From the NCBI GenBank assembly GCA_963806685.1, contig CAWDZB010000014.1:1-64000 (forward strand): a DNA stretch of 64,000 nucleotides, in the 5' to 3' direction. The notes under the pieces are model-generated. The model saw only the letters and a program-made list of their open reading frames with translations, was not told the origin of the DNA and ran no database searches. Both the position numbers and the translations under genes were made by a program. Source of the stretch: DDH964 sp963806685 (lineage in GTDB: Bacteria; Desulfobacterota; Desulfuromonadia; Desulfuromonadales; DDH964). This document shows positions 33,739-43,227 of this stretch, piece by piece. Within the stretch, counting starts at the first letter, position 1. Every line of letters starts with the position of its first letter.

Positions 33739-34053
33739 ATGGGAACCGTTTCGCAACGCAACGCCGAATTCCGCTTCTACGAGGAACTCAACGATCACCT
33801 CCCGATGCGGCTGCGCAAGCGGTCCTTCTCTGTCGATTTTGTGGGGACACCCGAAGTCGGGAAACTTTGTACAGCCTTGGGGGTACCGTTGGCCGAGATT
33901 GACCTGCTGCTGATCGACGGCGAATCGAGCAGGTTCGAACGCCGGCTGCAAGGCGACGAGCGGGTCGCGGTCTACCCCGTTTTTGAACGGTTCGACATCT
34001 CCCCCCTGGCACGCCTCCCCGGCCGTCCGCTCTGCCCCGTTTTCCGGCGCTGA
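33739..34053 (+). CDS. Ubiquitin-fold protein resembling the N-terminal domain of Mut7-C proteins
   Basis: A 104-residue protein starting after GGAGGG (33726-33731). The segments FRFYEELNDHLP, LCTALGVPLAEIDLLLIDGES, RVAVYPVFERFDISPLARLP match the beta-grasp (Mut7-C ubiquitin) domain that usually precedes a Mut7-C RNase domain. Here the frame stops at PLCPVFRR, exactly where the nuclease domain would begin, so the domain stands alone. It does not end in GG, so it is unlikely to be a sulfur carrier. A tiny membrane protein follows 29 bp later. Confidence 0.75.
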   Translation: MGTVSQRNAEFRFYEELNDHLPMRLRKRSFSVDFVGTPEVGKLCTALGVPLAEIDLLLIDGESSRFERRLQGDERVAVYPVFERFDISPLARLPGRPLCPVFRR

Positions 34054-34082
34054 GTACCCGTGCTATCGGAAAGGAGAAGTAA

Positions 34083-34244
34083 ATGGTCGAGTACCTCACG
34101 TTGCTGGGCGGTAACCTGCAAAACGTCTGGACGGACCAGGTCCTCCCCCTTTGGGCCACGATCCACAGTTCACCCTTCTTCTGGCCGGGAGTCGTGGCGG
34201 CAGGTCTGACCATGGCCGTGATTACCAGGCAGGTCCTCAAGTAG
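34083..34244 (+). CDS. Tiny membrane protein (53 residues)
   Basis: The frame MVEYLTLLGGNLQNVW to AVITRQVLK starts nine bases after an AGGAG site. One hydrophobic segment (SSPFFWPGVVAAGLTMAVI) lies near the C-terminus, so it is probably a single-pass membrane peptide. No family is recognised. It is 29 bp downstream of the ubiquitin-fold gene and probably cotranscribed with it. Confidence 0.6.
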   Translation: MVEYLTLLGGNLQNVWTDQVLPLWATIHSSPFFWPGVVAAGLTMAVITRQVLK

Positions 34245-34610
34245 ACCGGCAAGGAACAGGTCCGCGTTCGGAATTTATCCCCTCTCCGGTTTTTCCTCCC
34301 GCAGCCCGAATTATCGCCGAATTCACTGCGGCGCCCGGATCACGACGGGGATCGGCAACTTCTCCCGTAAATAACCCCAATTCTTGACAAATCGCCGATT
34401 CCGATTACCGTTAATTTTATTACCAAAGCCGGCCGGATGCCTTTTCGTACCGAGCCAATCCCGGATTGTTTGGATGGCATCCCGGCAAGGGTTTTTCCAG
34501 GATGCCGCGCCACCCGAAAGAGGGCAGGGATTCAGGCCGCCGGCCGGCCGGTCTCGGCGCCCGTCTTCAGAGCAATCCCTCTAATAATCTGAAACAGGGA
34601 CGGCGCGGCG
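34245..34610 (+). other. Gene-free region before the kinase cluster
   Basis: These 366 bp hold no credible gene. A TTGACA at 34384-34389 with TACCGT 16 bases later could be a weak promoter for the kinase cluster. The part from 34430 to 34600 is rich in GCCGGCCGG-type runs. I see no known riboswitch or terminator. Confidence 0.4.
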
Positions 34611-37139
34611 ATGCGCCAGCGGGGTTTCATGACAGACCGCCACAAGGTCATTCTGCTGATCCTGGTTGTCACCGGTCTGGCGCTGTTCGCTACCGCCCTC
34701 TCCGTGTTTATTTCCTACCGCACTGCCTTCGGGGAAGAGCGCGAACGGCTGCTCGAAGCCGCCCGTTCCGAGGCCCGGATGATCGAGGCGATGTTCGACT
34801 ATGAGCAGCAGTTTTCCAGGAAAATTGGCGCGGCTCGAGGCGATACCGTCACAGCTATCCTGAACCAGCTCACCACCGCCCATTCCCACTTTCCCGGTTT
34901 CGGCGCGACGGGTGAGTACACCCTGGCCCGCCGCGAAGGGGACCAGATCGTCTTCCTGCTCAGCCATCGTCATTTCGATCTCGACAAGCTGCAACCGGTT
35001 GCCATAACGGACGCAAGGGCGGAACCGATGCGCCAGGCCCTGGCCGGCCATTCCGGCACCCTGATCGGCCTCGACTACCGCGGCGAGCGGGTCCTGGCCG
35101 CCTTTGAGCCGATCGCCAAACTCAACTGGGGAGTGGTTGCCAAAATCGACCTGGCGGAGATCCGCGCCCCCTTCTGGGAAACCGGTGCCTTAGCCGGCGG
35201 GATCTCAGCAGTCCTGGCGATATTCGCCGGCGGACTCATCGGCCGTACCGGCAACCGCCTGGTACGCCGCATCGGCGAGAAGGAGAAGCTGTACCGTTCG
35301 CTGGTGGAGAACATCGACCTCGGCATCTCCCTGATCGACGCCAACTACCGGATCCTGATGACCAACGGGACCCTGGAGAGAATTTTCAGCCGGCCGGTCG
35401 GCGCGTTCATGGGCAGGCACTGCTACCGGGAATACGAAAAGCGCGGCACCGTCTGCCCCCATTGTCCGGGGACCGTGGCCATGAACAGCGGCCAGCCGGC
35501 AGAAACAGAAACCCGGGAGGTACTCGACGACGGCAGCGAGATCATTGTCCGCATCCGTGCCTTGCCAATCCTGGATGAAGCGCAAAAGGCCACCGGTTTC
35601 ATCGAGGTCATTGAGGACATCACCGAGCGCAAGCGGTTCGAGAACCAGCTCGCGGAAACCCGGCGGCAGCTGCAGGCGCTGATGGACAACCTCCCCGGCA
35701 TGGCCTATCGCTGCCGCAACGATGCCGACTGGACCATGGAATTCGTCAGCCAGGGGAGCGCCGATCTGACCGGCTATGCCGCCGGAGAGCTGATCGACAG
35801 CATGGTCCGCAGCTACGCTTCCCTGGTTCTGGAGGAGGACCGGGAACGGATCTGGAACGAGGTCCAGCAGGCCCTGGGTCGGCAGGAAGCCTTTTCCCTC
35901 GAATACCGGATCGTCACTGCTGCCGGACAGACCCGCCACGTCTGGGAGAAGGGGAGCGGCGTCTTCACTCAGGATGGCGAGGTGACGGCGCTGGAAGGTT
36001 TCATCATGGACGTCAGCGACCGCAAGGCGGCGGAAAACGAGCTGCGCGAGCGCAAAGAGTTCATCGAAACCATCATCGCAAATCTGCCGATCGGCCTGGC
36101 GGTCCACACCATCGACGACGGCCGCTTTCACTACATGAACCGCAAGTTCCAGGAGATCTACGGCTGGTCCAGAGAAATCTTGATGGATGTCGAGGCGTTT
36201 TTCGAGCACGTCTATCCCGATCCCGCATTCCGCCGGGTTCTTTCCGCGCGGATCTACGCCGACATGGCAAGCGGCGACCCGGAGCGGATGGTCTGGGACA
36301 ATGTGCCGATCACCCGGAAGTCGGGGGAGAGGGCCGTCGTTTCGGCTCGCAATATCCCGATGATCGGGAAGAACCTGATGATCTCCACGGTGTGGGATGT
36401 CACCGCCTACAACACCGCGCAGAAAATTCTGGAAGCCACCATCGCCGACCTGCAGCGTTCCAACCAGGAACTGGAGCAGTTCGCCTACGTCGCCTCCCAC
36501 GACCTGCAGGAACCGCTGCGGATGGTCGGCAGCTACGTGCAGCTCCTGGCCCGCCGCTACCGGGGCCGGCTCGACGCCGATGCCGACCTGTTCATCGATT
36601 TCGCGGTCGAAGGGGCAACGCGCATGCAACAGCTGATCAACGACCTGCTCTCTTTCAGCCGCGCCGGGCGGCAGTTGGAACCCCTTGCGCCGGTCGACTG
36701 CAACGAGGTTCTGGCCAATGCCCGCAAGAACCTGCAGCGGGCCATCGAGGAGGCCGGCGCCTCCATTCAGGCGGAGCCCCTGCCGACGGTTCTGGGGAAT
36801 GCGTCGCAGCTCACCCAGGTTTTTCAAAACCTGCTCGCCAACGCCATCAAGTTCCATGGACCGCAGCCACCGCAGATATGGGTAAGCGCAGAAGAGGCCG
36901 GAGAGGAATGGGTCTTTGCCGTTCGCGACAACGGCATCGGCATCGACCCCCAGTACTTCAACAAGATCTTCATCATCTTCCAGCGCCTGCACGGCAAGAA
37001 GGAATACCCGGGGACGGGCATCGGCCTGGCCTTGACGAAGAAGATCATCGAGCGGCATGGCGGCAGGATCTGGATCGAATCGGCGCCCGGTCAGGGCACA
37101 ACCTTCTTTTTCTCCATCAAGGGAGCGCAACCGACATGA
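34611..37139 (+). CDS. Membrane-bound hybrid-type sensor histidine kinase with three PAS domains
   Basis: An 842-residue kinase. Two membrane helices (about 12-35 and 193-213) flank a periplasmic sensor of about 155 residues. PAS domains follow near 228, 345 and 480, the first with a CPHCPG cysteine motif. The kinase core has the phytochrome-like H-box ASHDLQEPLRMV (His about 630) and an ATPase domain with NGIGIDPQ and GTGIGLALTK. No receiver is fused; the partner is the next gene, overlapped by 4 bp. The ATG at 34611 is used; one at 34629 is also possible. Confidence 0.88.
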   Translation: MRQRGFMTDRHKVILLILVVTGLALFATALSVFISYRTAFGEERERLLEAARSEARMIEAMFDYEQQFSRKIGAARGDTVTAILNQLTTAHSHFPGFGATGEYTLARREGDQIVFLLSHRHFDLDKLQPVAITDARAEPMRQALAGHSGTLIGLDYRGERVLAAFEPIAKLNWGVVAKIDLAEIRAPFWETGALAGGISAVLAIFAGGLIGRTGNRLVRRIGEKEKLYRSLVENIDLGISLIDANYRILMTNGTLERIFSRPVGAFMGRHCYREYEKRGTVCPHCPGTVAMNSGQPAETETREVLDDGSEIIVRIRALPILDEAQKATGFIEVIEDITERKRFENQLAETRRQLQALMDNLPGMAYRCRNDADWTMEFVSQGSADLTGYAAGELIDSMVRSYASLVLEEDRERIWNEVQQALGRQEAFSLEYRIVTAAGQTRHVWEKGSGVFTQDGEVTALEGFIMDVSDRKAAENELRERKEFIETIIANLPIGLAVHTIDDGRFHYMNRKFQEIYGWSREILMDVEAFFEHVYPDPAFRRVLSARIYADMASGDPERMVWDNVPITRKSGERAVVSARNIPMIGKNLMISTVWDVTAYNTAQKILEATIADLQRSNQELEQFAYVASHDLQEPLRMVGSYVQLLARRYRGRLDADADLFIDFAVEGATRMQQLINDLLSFSRAGRQLEPLAPVDCNEVLANARKNLQRAIEEAGASIQAEPLPTVLGNASQLTQVFQNLLANAIKFHGPQPPQIWVSAEEAGEEWVFAVRDNGIGIDPQYFNKIFIIFQRLHGKKEYPGTGIGLALTKKIIERHGGRIWIESAPGQGTTFFFSIKGAQPT

Positions 37140-37576
37140 TTTCTGACGGCAGCCCCATCCGGATACTCCTGGTCGAAGACAACCCGGCCGACGTGCGCCT
37201 GACCCTGGAAGCCCTCAAGGAGGGCAAGATCATCAACGACCTGGAGGTGGCCAGGGACGGGGTCGAGGCCCTTGATTTCCTGTACCGGCGCGGCGCCTTT
37301 GCCGACGCCCCCCGTCCGGACCTGGTCCTGCTCGACCTGAACCTGCCGAAGAAAGACGGCCGGGAGGTTCTGGCCGACATCAAGGGCGACGAGGACCTCA
37401 AGCGCATCCCGGTGGTGGTGCTGACTACCTCCGAGGCCGAGGAGGACATTCTCGGCTCCTACAACCTGCACGCCAACTGCTTTATCAGCAAACCGGTCGA
37501 CCTCGAGCAGTTCATCAAGGTGGTCAAGACCATCGAGGACTTCTGGCTGACCATAGTCAGCCTGCCCAGGCAGTGA
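37136..37576 (+). CDS. Single-domain response regulator (Rcp1-like)
   Basis: A 146-residue receiver with phospho-acceptor Asp67 in LVLLDLNLPKKDG, switch TTS and Lys in FISKPVD. The long beta4-alpha4 region and the EVLADIKGDEDLKRIPVVVL segment match cyanobacterial Rcp1-type partners of phytochrome-like kinases. Its ATG overlaps the kinase stop (ATGA), so the pair is translationally coupled and likely a cognate pair. Confidence 0.92.
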   Translation: MISDGSPIRILLVEDNPADVRLTLEALKEGKIINDLEVARDGVEALDFLYRRGAFADAPRPDLVLLDLNLPKKDGREVLADIKGDEDLKRIPVVVLTTSEAEEDILGSYNLHANCFISKPVDLEQFIKVVKTIEDFWLTIVSLPRQ

Positions 37577-37660
37577 CGGGGCACCTCGCCCATTCAGTCC
37601 GGACCGGCGCAGGTGACAGCTTCCGGACTTCGACAAGGGGAGGCCCTGTGCGGAGGGACC

Positions 37661-39142
37661 ATGATAAACGGTAAGATCAAAATCCTGCTTATCGAGGACA
37701 ACCCGGGAGACGCCCGACTGGTCCAGGAGATGCTCCGGGATACCGGCAGCGAGTACCAGCTGGGGGAGGCCCCCAACCTCGCCACCGGGGTAGCGGAACT
37801 GGAACGGGAGGACGCCGACTTGGTCCTGCTCGACCTCGGCCTGCCGGACAGCCAGGGGCTGGATGGTATCGCTACCCTGGTCGACCGGTTCCCGGAACTG
37901 CCGGTCGTGGTCCTCACCGGGTTGAACGATCAGCAGGTCGGGTTCGCCGCGGTACGCGCCGGCGCTCAGGACTTTCTCAGCAAGGAGGAAGTCACGGGTC
38001 CGACCCTGCTGAGGACCATCAACTACGCCATCGAGCGGCAGCTCCTGAAAAGTGAGTTACGGCGCGCCACCTGCAACCTGCAGCTCAGCGAAAACCGCCT
38101 GCGCCAGCTCGTCGAGGAAAATTCCGACGGCATGCTGATCGTCAACTCCGAGGGGCTGGTGCGCTTGGTCAATCCCGCCGCCGAGGCCCTCCTGGGCCGC
38201 CGCCGGGAGGAGATTCTCGGCAAACCCTTCGGCCACGACCTCTCCGCCGAAGGGACCGCCGAACTGCGCTTACACCATGACAACGGCCGGGTGGTCGTCT
38301 GCGAACTGCGCCGGGTCACTACCGAATTGCATGGCGAAGAGGTGGTCCTCGTCTCTCTGCGCGACATCACCGAGCGCCGGCTGCTGGAGCGGCAGCTGCG
38401 CCATACTCAGAAGATGGATGCGCTGGGCAATCTGACCCGCGGCATCGCTCACGATTTCAACAATATTCTTGCCGCGATCATCGGCTACGCCAGCGTCCTC
38501 GAAATGAAGACCGACGGCCAGCCGCCACTGCAGAGCCCGGTCCGCCAGATTCTTGCGGCCGCCGACCGGGCTTCGACGCTGACCCGGGCCCTGCTCTCCT
38601 TCAGCCGCAGCCAACCCGTGGAGATGCGTCCGCTGGACCTGCTCGAGGTGGTGACCAGGATCGGACAGGTGCTCCCCTCGCTCCTCGGCGGACGCATCAC
38701 TTTGCTCGAAGAACACAACGGCGGATCGCTGCCGATAAAAGCCGACCCGGTCCAGCTCGAACAGATGCTCTTCAACCTTGCCGCAAATGCCCGCGAAGCC
38801 ATGCCCGAAGGTGGTACCTGCACCCTGAGCACCGATCACCAGGAACTGACCGCCGAGTTTCGCCAGCGTCACGGCTTTGGCCGGCCGGGGAGGTACGCCC
38901 GGATCGCGCTGACCGACACCGGCATCGGCATGGATTCGGAGACCTGCGAGAAAATTTTCGAACCGTTCTTCACCACCCGCCAAACCGGTGACGGTACCGG
39001 CTTGGGGCTGGCCATCGCCTACGGCATCGTCAAACAGCATCGCGGCTTCATCCTCTGCCACAGTGCGCCCAGCGCGGGGAGCACTTTCGAAATACTGCTG
39101 CCGCTGATAACGGAGGCGCCGGCCGGGACAATTCATGACTGA
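37661..39142 (+). CDS. Receiver-PAS-histidine kinase
   Basis: A 493-residue soluble kinase. An N-terminal receiver (Asp58 in LVLLDLGLPD) is followed by a PAS domain (GMLIVNSEGLVRLVNPAAEA), an H-box of the HDFNNIL type (RGIAHDFNNILAAI) and an ATPase domain with DTGIGMD and GDGTGLGLAIAYG. The order suggests it takes phosphate from an upstream kinase and acts later in a relay. Start at 37661 has CGGAGGG upstream. Its 3' end overlaps the next gene by 8 bp. Confidence 0.9.
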   Translation: MINGKIKILLIEDNPGDARLVQEMLRDTGSEYQLGEAPNLATGVAELEREDADLVLLDLGLPDSQGLDGIATLVDRFPELPVVVLTGLNDQQVGFAAVRAGAQDFLSKEEVTGPTLLRTINYAIERQLLKSELRRATCNLQLSENRLRQLVEENSDGMLIVNSEGLVRLVNPAAEALLGRRREEILGKPFGHDLSAEGTAELRLHHDNGRVVVCELRRVTTELHGEEVVLVSLRDITERRLLERQLRHTQKMDALGNLTRGIAHDFNNILAAIIGYASVLEMKTDGQPPLQSPVRQILAAADRASTLTRALLSFSRSQPVEMRPLDLLEVVTRIGQVLPSLLGGRITLLEEHNGGSLPIKADPVQLEQMLFNLAANAREAMPEGGTCTLSTDHQELTAEFRQRHGFGRPGRYARIALTDTGIGMDSETCEKIFEPFFTTRQTGDGTGLGLAIAYGIVKQHRGFILCHSAPSAGSTFEILLPLITEAPAGTIHD

Positions 39143-41192
39143 GCAACCGCAACAAGTGCCCCGACTGGGTGGATGGCGATACAGCAGGTGGCCGGCAATC
39201 GGGCTGGCCCTGGCAGTCCTGCTCATCGGGGGGCTGGCGACGGCCGCCCTGGGTCATTGGTATCGGGGCCACCTGCTGCAGGAGGAAAAAGCGCGCATAG
39301 AGGTCCAGCGCCGGCTCTACGGCCATCAATTGGGGGCGGGCGTGACGCGGCGCGCCTCCCTGCTCCAGGGACTCAGGGCCTTTATCCTCCAGCAGCTGCA
39401 ATCCGGCGCTGTCGACACCGGTACCTTCGATGATTATGCCCGCCACCTCATCGCCGGCATTACCGGTATTGACCAGGTCACTCTAGCCCCCGACGGGGTG
39501 GTCCGTGCCGTCTTTCCTCCTCCGGCAAACGATGCCGAGCTGGGTCGAAACCTGCTGCACGATCCACTGTCACAGGAGCTGGCCGTGATCCAACGGACCA
39601 TAAGCAGCGGCACCATCACCCTGGACAGTCCCCATACCCTGCCCGGCGGTGGCAAGGGCTTGGCGGCGCGGCTGGCCGTTCACCACCAGGGCAAGTTCTG
39701 GGGGCTGGTGACGATGGACATTGATCTTTCCGCCCTGCTCGCCGAGGCCGAGCTGGAAAAGGTGCCCGCCGACCTGCAGCTGGCCCTGCGCAGCAATGGT
39801 GGGAAGCTGCTGTTCGGAAACCCGCAGGTTTTTGCTGCCGAGCCGGTGATCGGCAAGGTGTATCTTACCGACGGCGCCTGGGAACTCGCTGTCGCCCCCA
39901 CCGGCGGCTGGCGGGGCCTGGTCGGCGGCCGACTGCTGCTGTTCAGCGGCGCCGGCCTGCTATTCACCGGCATCCTGACGCTTCTCGCCTACCTGGTGGT
40001 CAGTCACGAGGGTGCGCTGGTCCGGGAAGTGGGGCATCGTACCGCCGCCCTCGACGCCGAGCTGGGCATGCGCCGGCGTTCCGAACAGGAGCTGCAGCGC
40101 CAGCGGCGAACCCTCCAGGCGTTTCTCGATGCCCTTCCCGAGGCGGCCATGCTCCTCAACCCCGATGGCGAAATCCTCGCATGTAACCGTATCGTCAGCG
40201 AACGTCTGGACATCACGCCAGGGGAGGAGGTCGAGCACAGCAACCTGTTCCAGGCGCTGCCCGTGGAGATCGCCCTGGACCGGAAACAGATGGTCGACGA
40301 GGTGATGAAGACCGGACGGGCGGTCCAATTCGTCGACGAGCACGGCGACCGGACCATAGCCAACTATCTGCAACCGGTATGCCGCGAATCGGGAGAAATC
40401 CGGCAGCTGGCACTTATCGGCATCGACATCACCGAGCGGATGGAGATGGAGCGGCACCTGCGCCAGGTGCAAAAAATGGAGGCAATCGGCACCCTGAGCG
40501 GCGGGGTCGCCCACGAGTTCAACAACATCCTCACCGCCATCGTCGGCCAGGCCAGCCTGGCCGAAATGCAGCTGCCGGAACAGCATCCGCTGCTGACCAA
40601 CCTCCAGAAGATCCTGGGTGCCGCCGACCGGGGTGAAAAACTGACCAAAGCCCTGCTCGCTTTCAGCCGCCGGCAACAGAGCCGTCCGGCGCTCATCGAC
40701 CTGAATACCATCGTCCACAATCTCGACCAGCTGCTGAGACCGCTGATCGGCAGGAATATCCGTCTGGCGATCACCCTGGCTGCCGAGGAGCTCAACGTCA
40801 ACGTTGATGCCGGCTCCATCGAGCAGCTCCTGCTCAATCTCGCCCTCAACGCGCGGGATGCCATGCCCGACGGAGGGGAAATCCACATCGCTACCGAGCG
40901 CACCTTTCTCGACAGTGCCTTCGTCGAGGGCCGGGAAGGGCATTCCCCTGGCCACTATGCCCGGCTGACGTTTCGGGACACCGGCGAAGGCATGGACAAG
41001 GCAAAAATTTCCCGTATATTTGAACCATTCTTCACTACCAGGGAGGTCGGCCGGGGGACCGGCCTCGGGCTTTTTGTCGCCTTTGGCATCGTCCAGCAGA
41101 ACCACGGCTTTCTGACCTGCGACAGCACCCCCGGTGAAGGAACCACCTTTGACCTCTGCTTCCCGCTGGTCGCGACCGGCCGGCAGAGTTAA
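39135..41192 (+). CDS. Membrane sensor histidine kinase with CHASE-like and PAS domains
   Basis: A 685-residue kinase with membrane helices at about 20-42 and 265-287 enclosing a periplasmic domain of about 220 residues. That domain (FDDYARHLIAGITGIDQVTLAPDG) resembles CHASE sensors. A PAS domain (AMLLNPDGEILACNRIV), the H-box GGVAHEFNNILTAI and ATPase motifs DTGEGMD and GRGTGLGLFVAFG follow. It overlaps the previous kinase and precedes an HD-GYP regulator, a likely output partner. Confidence 0.9.
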   Translation: MTEQPQQVPRLGGWRYSRWPAIGLALAVLLIGGLATAALGHWYRGHLLQEEKARIEVQRRLYGHQLGAGVTRRASLLQGLRAFILQQLQSGAVDTGTFDDYARHLIAGITGIDQVTLAPDGVVRAVFPPPANDAELGRNLLHDPLSQELAVIQRTISSGTITLDSPHTLPGGGKGLAARLAVHHQGKFWGLVTMDIDLSALLAEAELEKVPADLQLALRSNGGKLLFGNPQVFAAEPVIGKVYLTDGAWELAVAPTGGWRGLVGGRLLLFSGAGLLFTGILTLLAYLVVSHEGALVREVGHRTAALDAELGMRRRSEQELQRQRRTLQAFLDALPEAAMLLNPDGEILACNRIVSERLDITPGEEVEHSNLFQALPVEIALDRKQMVDEVMKTGRAVQFVDEHGDRTIANYLQPVCRESGEIRQLALIGIDITERMEMERHLRQVQKMEAIGTLSGGVAHEFNNILTAIVGQASLAEMQLPEQHPLLTNLQKILGAADRGEKLTKALLAFSRRQQSRPALIDLNTIVHNLDQLLRPLIGRNIRLAITLAAEELNVNVDAGSIEQLLLNLALNARDAMPDGGEIHIATERTFLDSAFVEGREGHSPGHYARLTFRDTGEGMDKAKISRIFEPFFTTREVGRGTGLGLFVAFGIVQQNHGFLTCDSTPGEGTTFDLCFPLVATGRQS

Positions 41193-41228
41193 CTGTCCCG
41201 CGCAAAACCCTCCCGACGAGGAATTTTC

Positions 41229-42310
41229 ATGGACCGACAGGCACATATCCTGGTCGTCGACGACGACCCCTTCACCCTCGATTCGACCACCCTGCTGATC
41301 CGCGAGTTCGGCTATCGGGTCACCCCCTGCTCCAGGGCCAGGGAGGCCCTGAGCCTGCTGCGCGAAATCCAGGCCGACGTCGTGCTGACCGACATCAAGA
41401 TGCCCGAGGTCAACGGCCTGGAGCTTCTCAAGCAGGTTCACCTCGCGGATCCCGACCTGCCGGTGATCCTGATGACCGCCTACGCCGAGCTCGATACCGC
41501 GGTCGAGGCGATCAAGATGGGGGCGGCCGACTTCCTGATCAAGCCCTACCGGCCGCTCCAGCTCAACCATGCCCTGAAAAAGGCCGTCGACTTTCAGCGT
41601 CTGCGGGAGATCGAACGGGACTACAAGAAGACCCTCGAAGAGACGGTACGGCAGCGAACCCGGGAGCTCTCCGAGGCCCTCGACCGGCTCAACGAGGCGA
41701 GCAAGGAAATGATCCAGCGGCTGATCATCGCCTCCGAATACCGCGACGACGACACCGGCACCCATATCAAGCGCATCGGTCTCTACACCCGGCTTCTCGC
41801 CAAGGAGCTGGCGACTAGCCGCAGGATTTCATCGACAACGTCGCCTTCGCCAGCATCATGCACGACGTCGGCAAGATCGGCATCCCGGACAGCATCCTGC
41901 TCAAGCCCGGGCGGCTGACCGAGGATGAATTCAACGCCATCAAGACCCACACCACCATCGGCAAGACAATTCTGGACGGCTCCTCCCACGCCAACATCCA
42001 GATGGCGGCCTCGATCGCCCTCAATCACCACGAACGCTGGGACGGAAACGGCTACCCCCACGGCCTCAAGGGGGAGGAAATTCCCCTGGAAGGGCGCCTG
42101 GTGATGCTGGTCGACCAGTACGACGCCCTGCGCAGCAAACGCCCTTACAAACCGGGCTTCGATCACCACACCGCCTGCCAGATCATCATTGAGGGGGACG
42201 GCCGAACTCAACCGGAGCATTTCGATCCCGAGATTCTGCAGGCCTTTACCAGGAACAGGGATGCCTTCGCCGAAATATTCGACACCTACCAGGACGAAGT
42301 GACCTTCTGA
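41229..42310 (+). pseudogene. Response regulator with HD-GYP output domain, split by a frameshift
   Basis: The first frame gives a receiver (Asp55 in VVLTDIKMPE), a coiled-coil linker and the start of an HD-GYP domain (EYRDDDTGTHIKRIGLYT). Near 41815 the frame is lost by a one-base deletion, and the domain continues in another frame with FIDNVAFASIMHDVGKIGIPD and HHERWDGNGYPHGLKGEE. With one base restored the protein would be about 360 residues and a probable c-di-GMP phosphodiesterase. It ends the two-component cluster. Error or real mutation cannot be decided here. Confidence 0.88.
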
Positions 42311-42334
42311 TCCTGCCCTGCCAGGGAAAAAATC

Positions 42335-42371
42335 AGGCCGCCGTCCCCGGGTTCGGGAACGGCGGCCTTTT
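42335..42371. terminator. Bidirectional terminator between convergent genes
   Basis: A GC-rich stem of about 15 bp with one mismatch (AGGCCGCCGT... / ...ACGGCGGCCT). It is followed by TTTT on the plus strand and ATTTTTTCC-type sequence on the minus strand, so it can serve both the HD-GYP and GNAT transcripts. Confidence 0.85.
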
Positions 42372-42391
42372 AGACGCAGAAAATCGGTAAT

Positions 42392-43207
42392 TCAACCCAT
42401 GCTGCCGAGGCTGGCCAGGGCTACCAGCCCGGCGAGATTTCCGGACGGCCCACCACCGCGCACCATCAGCGCACACTCGCCGCGACGCTCGAACCCGGCC
42501 ACCACCAACAGGCCGGCAACCGGTGCCGAAGCAACGGTGTCGACCACCAGCTCCCCCGTCCCCGTCGCCTCCAGCGCCGCGGCCAGTACCATGCGGTTTT
42601 CCCGGGGGCAGAATTCCCGGGAAAACCAGGGCCCGAGAACCTGCAGATCTTCGCCGGCCTGCAGCAGCAGCACCGTGTCACCATGGGCAAAGACCTGGCC
42701 GTCTCCCGCCACACCGTCGAGCAGGCCGCTCCGCGATTCCTGCCAGACCCGCCGATCGGCCGCCAGCAATTCCTCGCTTGAGCCATTCCCAATGACCGTG
42801 GCCTGTCCCCGCCCGCCAGCAGCCCAGCGCACCACCGTATCCACGGTACGAAAGCCACGCCGCTGGTAGAGGGGTCGACCCTGCTCCGAAGCAGTCAACC
42901 AGACGCTCTCCACCCCTTTTTTCTGCAGGGATTCCAAAGCATGTTCGAAAAGCCGCGCGCCGCAGCCGCGGCCGCGTTCGTCGGGACGCACCAGCAGGTT
43001 GCCGATCCAGCCGCTGCGCTGGTGGGCAACCGCGGTCACGAAGCCGAGGGCCCGGCCAGCGGATTTGAGCACAAAAGCGTTTCCCTTCAGGGCGCCGGCA
43101 TAGAGATCCAGCTCCCGTCGCGGCACCCGCCACTTTTCGGCGGCGGCCAAAGCCAGAAACTCCCCCCAGTCGGCGCCATCCGGAGTAACGATCTGCAAGG
43201 CGCTCAT
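42392..43207 (-). CDS. GNAT family N-acetyltransferase
   Basis: A 271-residue protein whose N-terminal half is a GNAT domain with the acetyl-CoA loop RPDERGRGCGARLFEHAL and GRPLYQRRGFR. The C-terminal half (from about 150) is a second, weaker GNAT-like region ending in a Gly-rich tail. The substrate is unknown. It lies 20 bp after nifV and is likely cotranscribed, but nothing ties it to nitrogenase directly. Start at 43207 chosen from the GGGGAGA upstream. Confidence 0.82.
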   Translation of the reverse strand: MSALQIVTPDGADWGEFLALAAAEKWRVPRRELDLYAGALKGNAFVLKSAGRALGFVTAVAHQRSGWIGNLLVRPDERGRGCGARLFEHALESLQKKGVESVWLTASEQGRPLYQRRGFRTVDTVVRWAAGGRGQATVIGNGSSEELLAADRRVWQESRSGLLDGVAGDGQVFAHGDTVLLLQAGEDLQVLGPWFSREFCPRENRMVLAAALEATGTGELVVDTVASAPVAGLLVVAGFERRGECALMVRGGGPSGNLAGLVALASLGSMG

Positions 43208-43227
43208 CGACGTCTCCCCGGTCCGGG

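Noticed and set aside
34430..34600. A c-di-GMP riboswitch before the kinase cluster
   Set aside because: The region is GC-rich and structured, but it lacks the conserved GEMM core.
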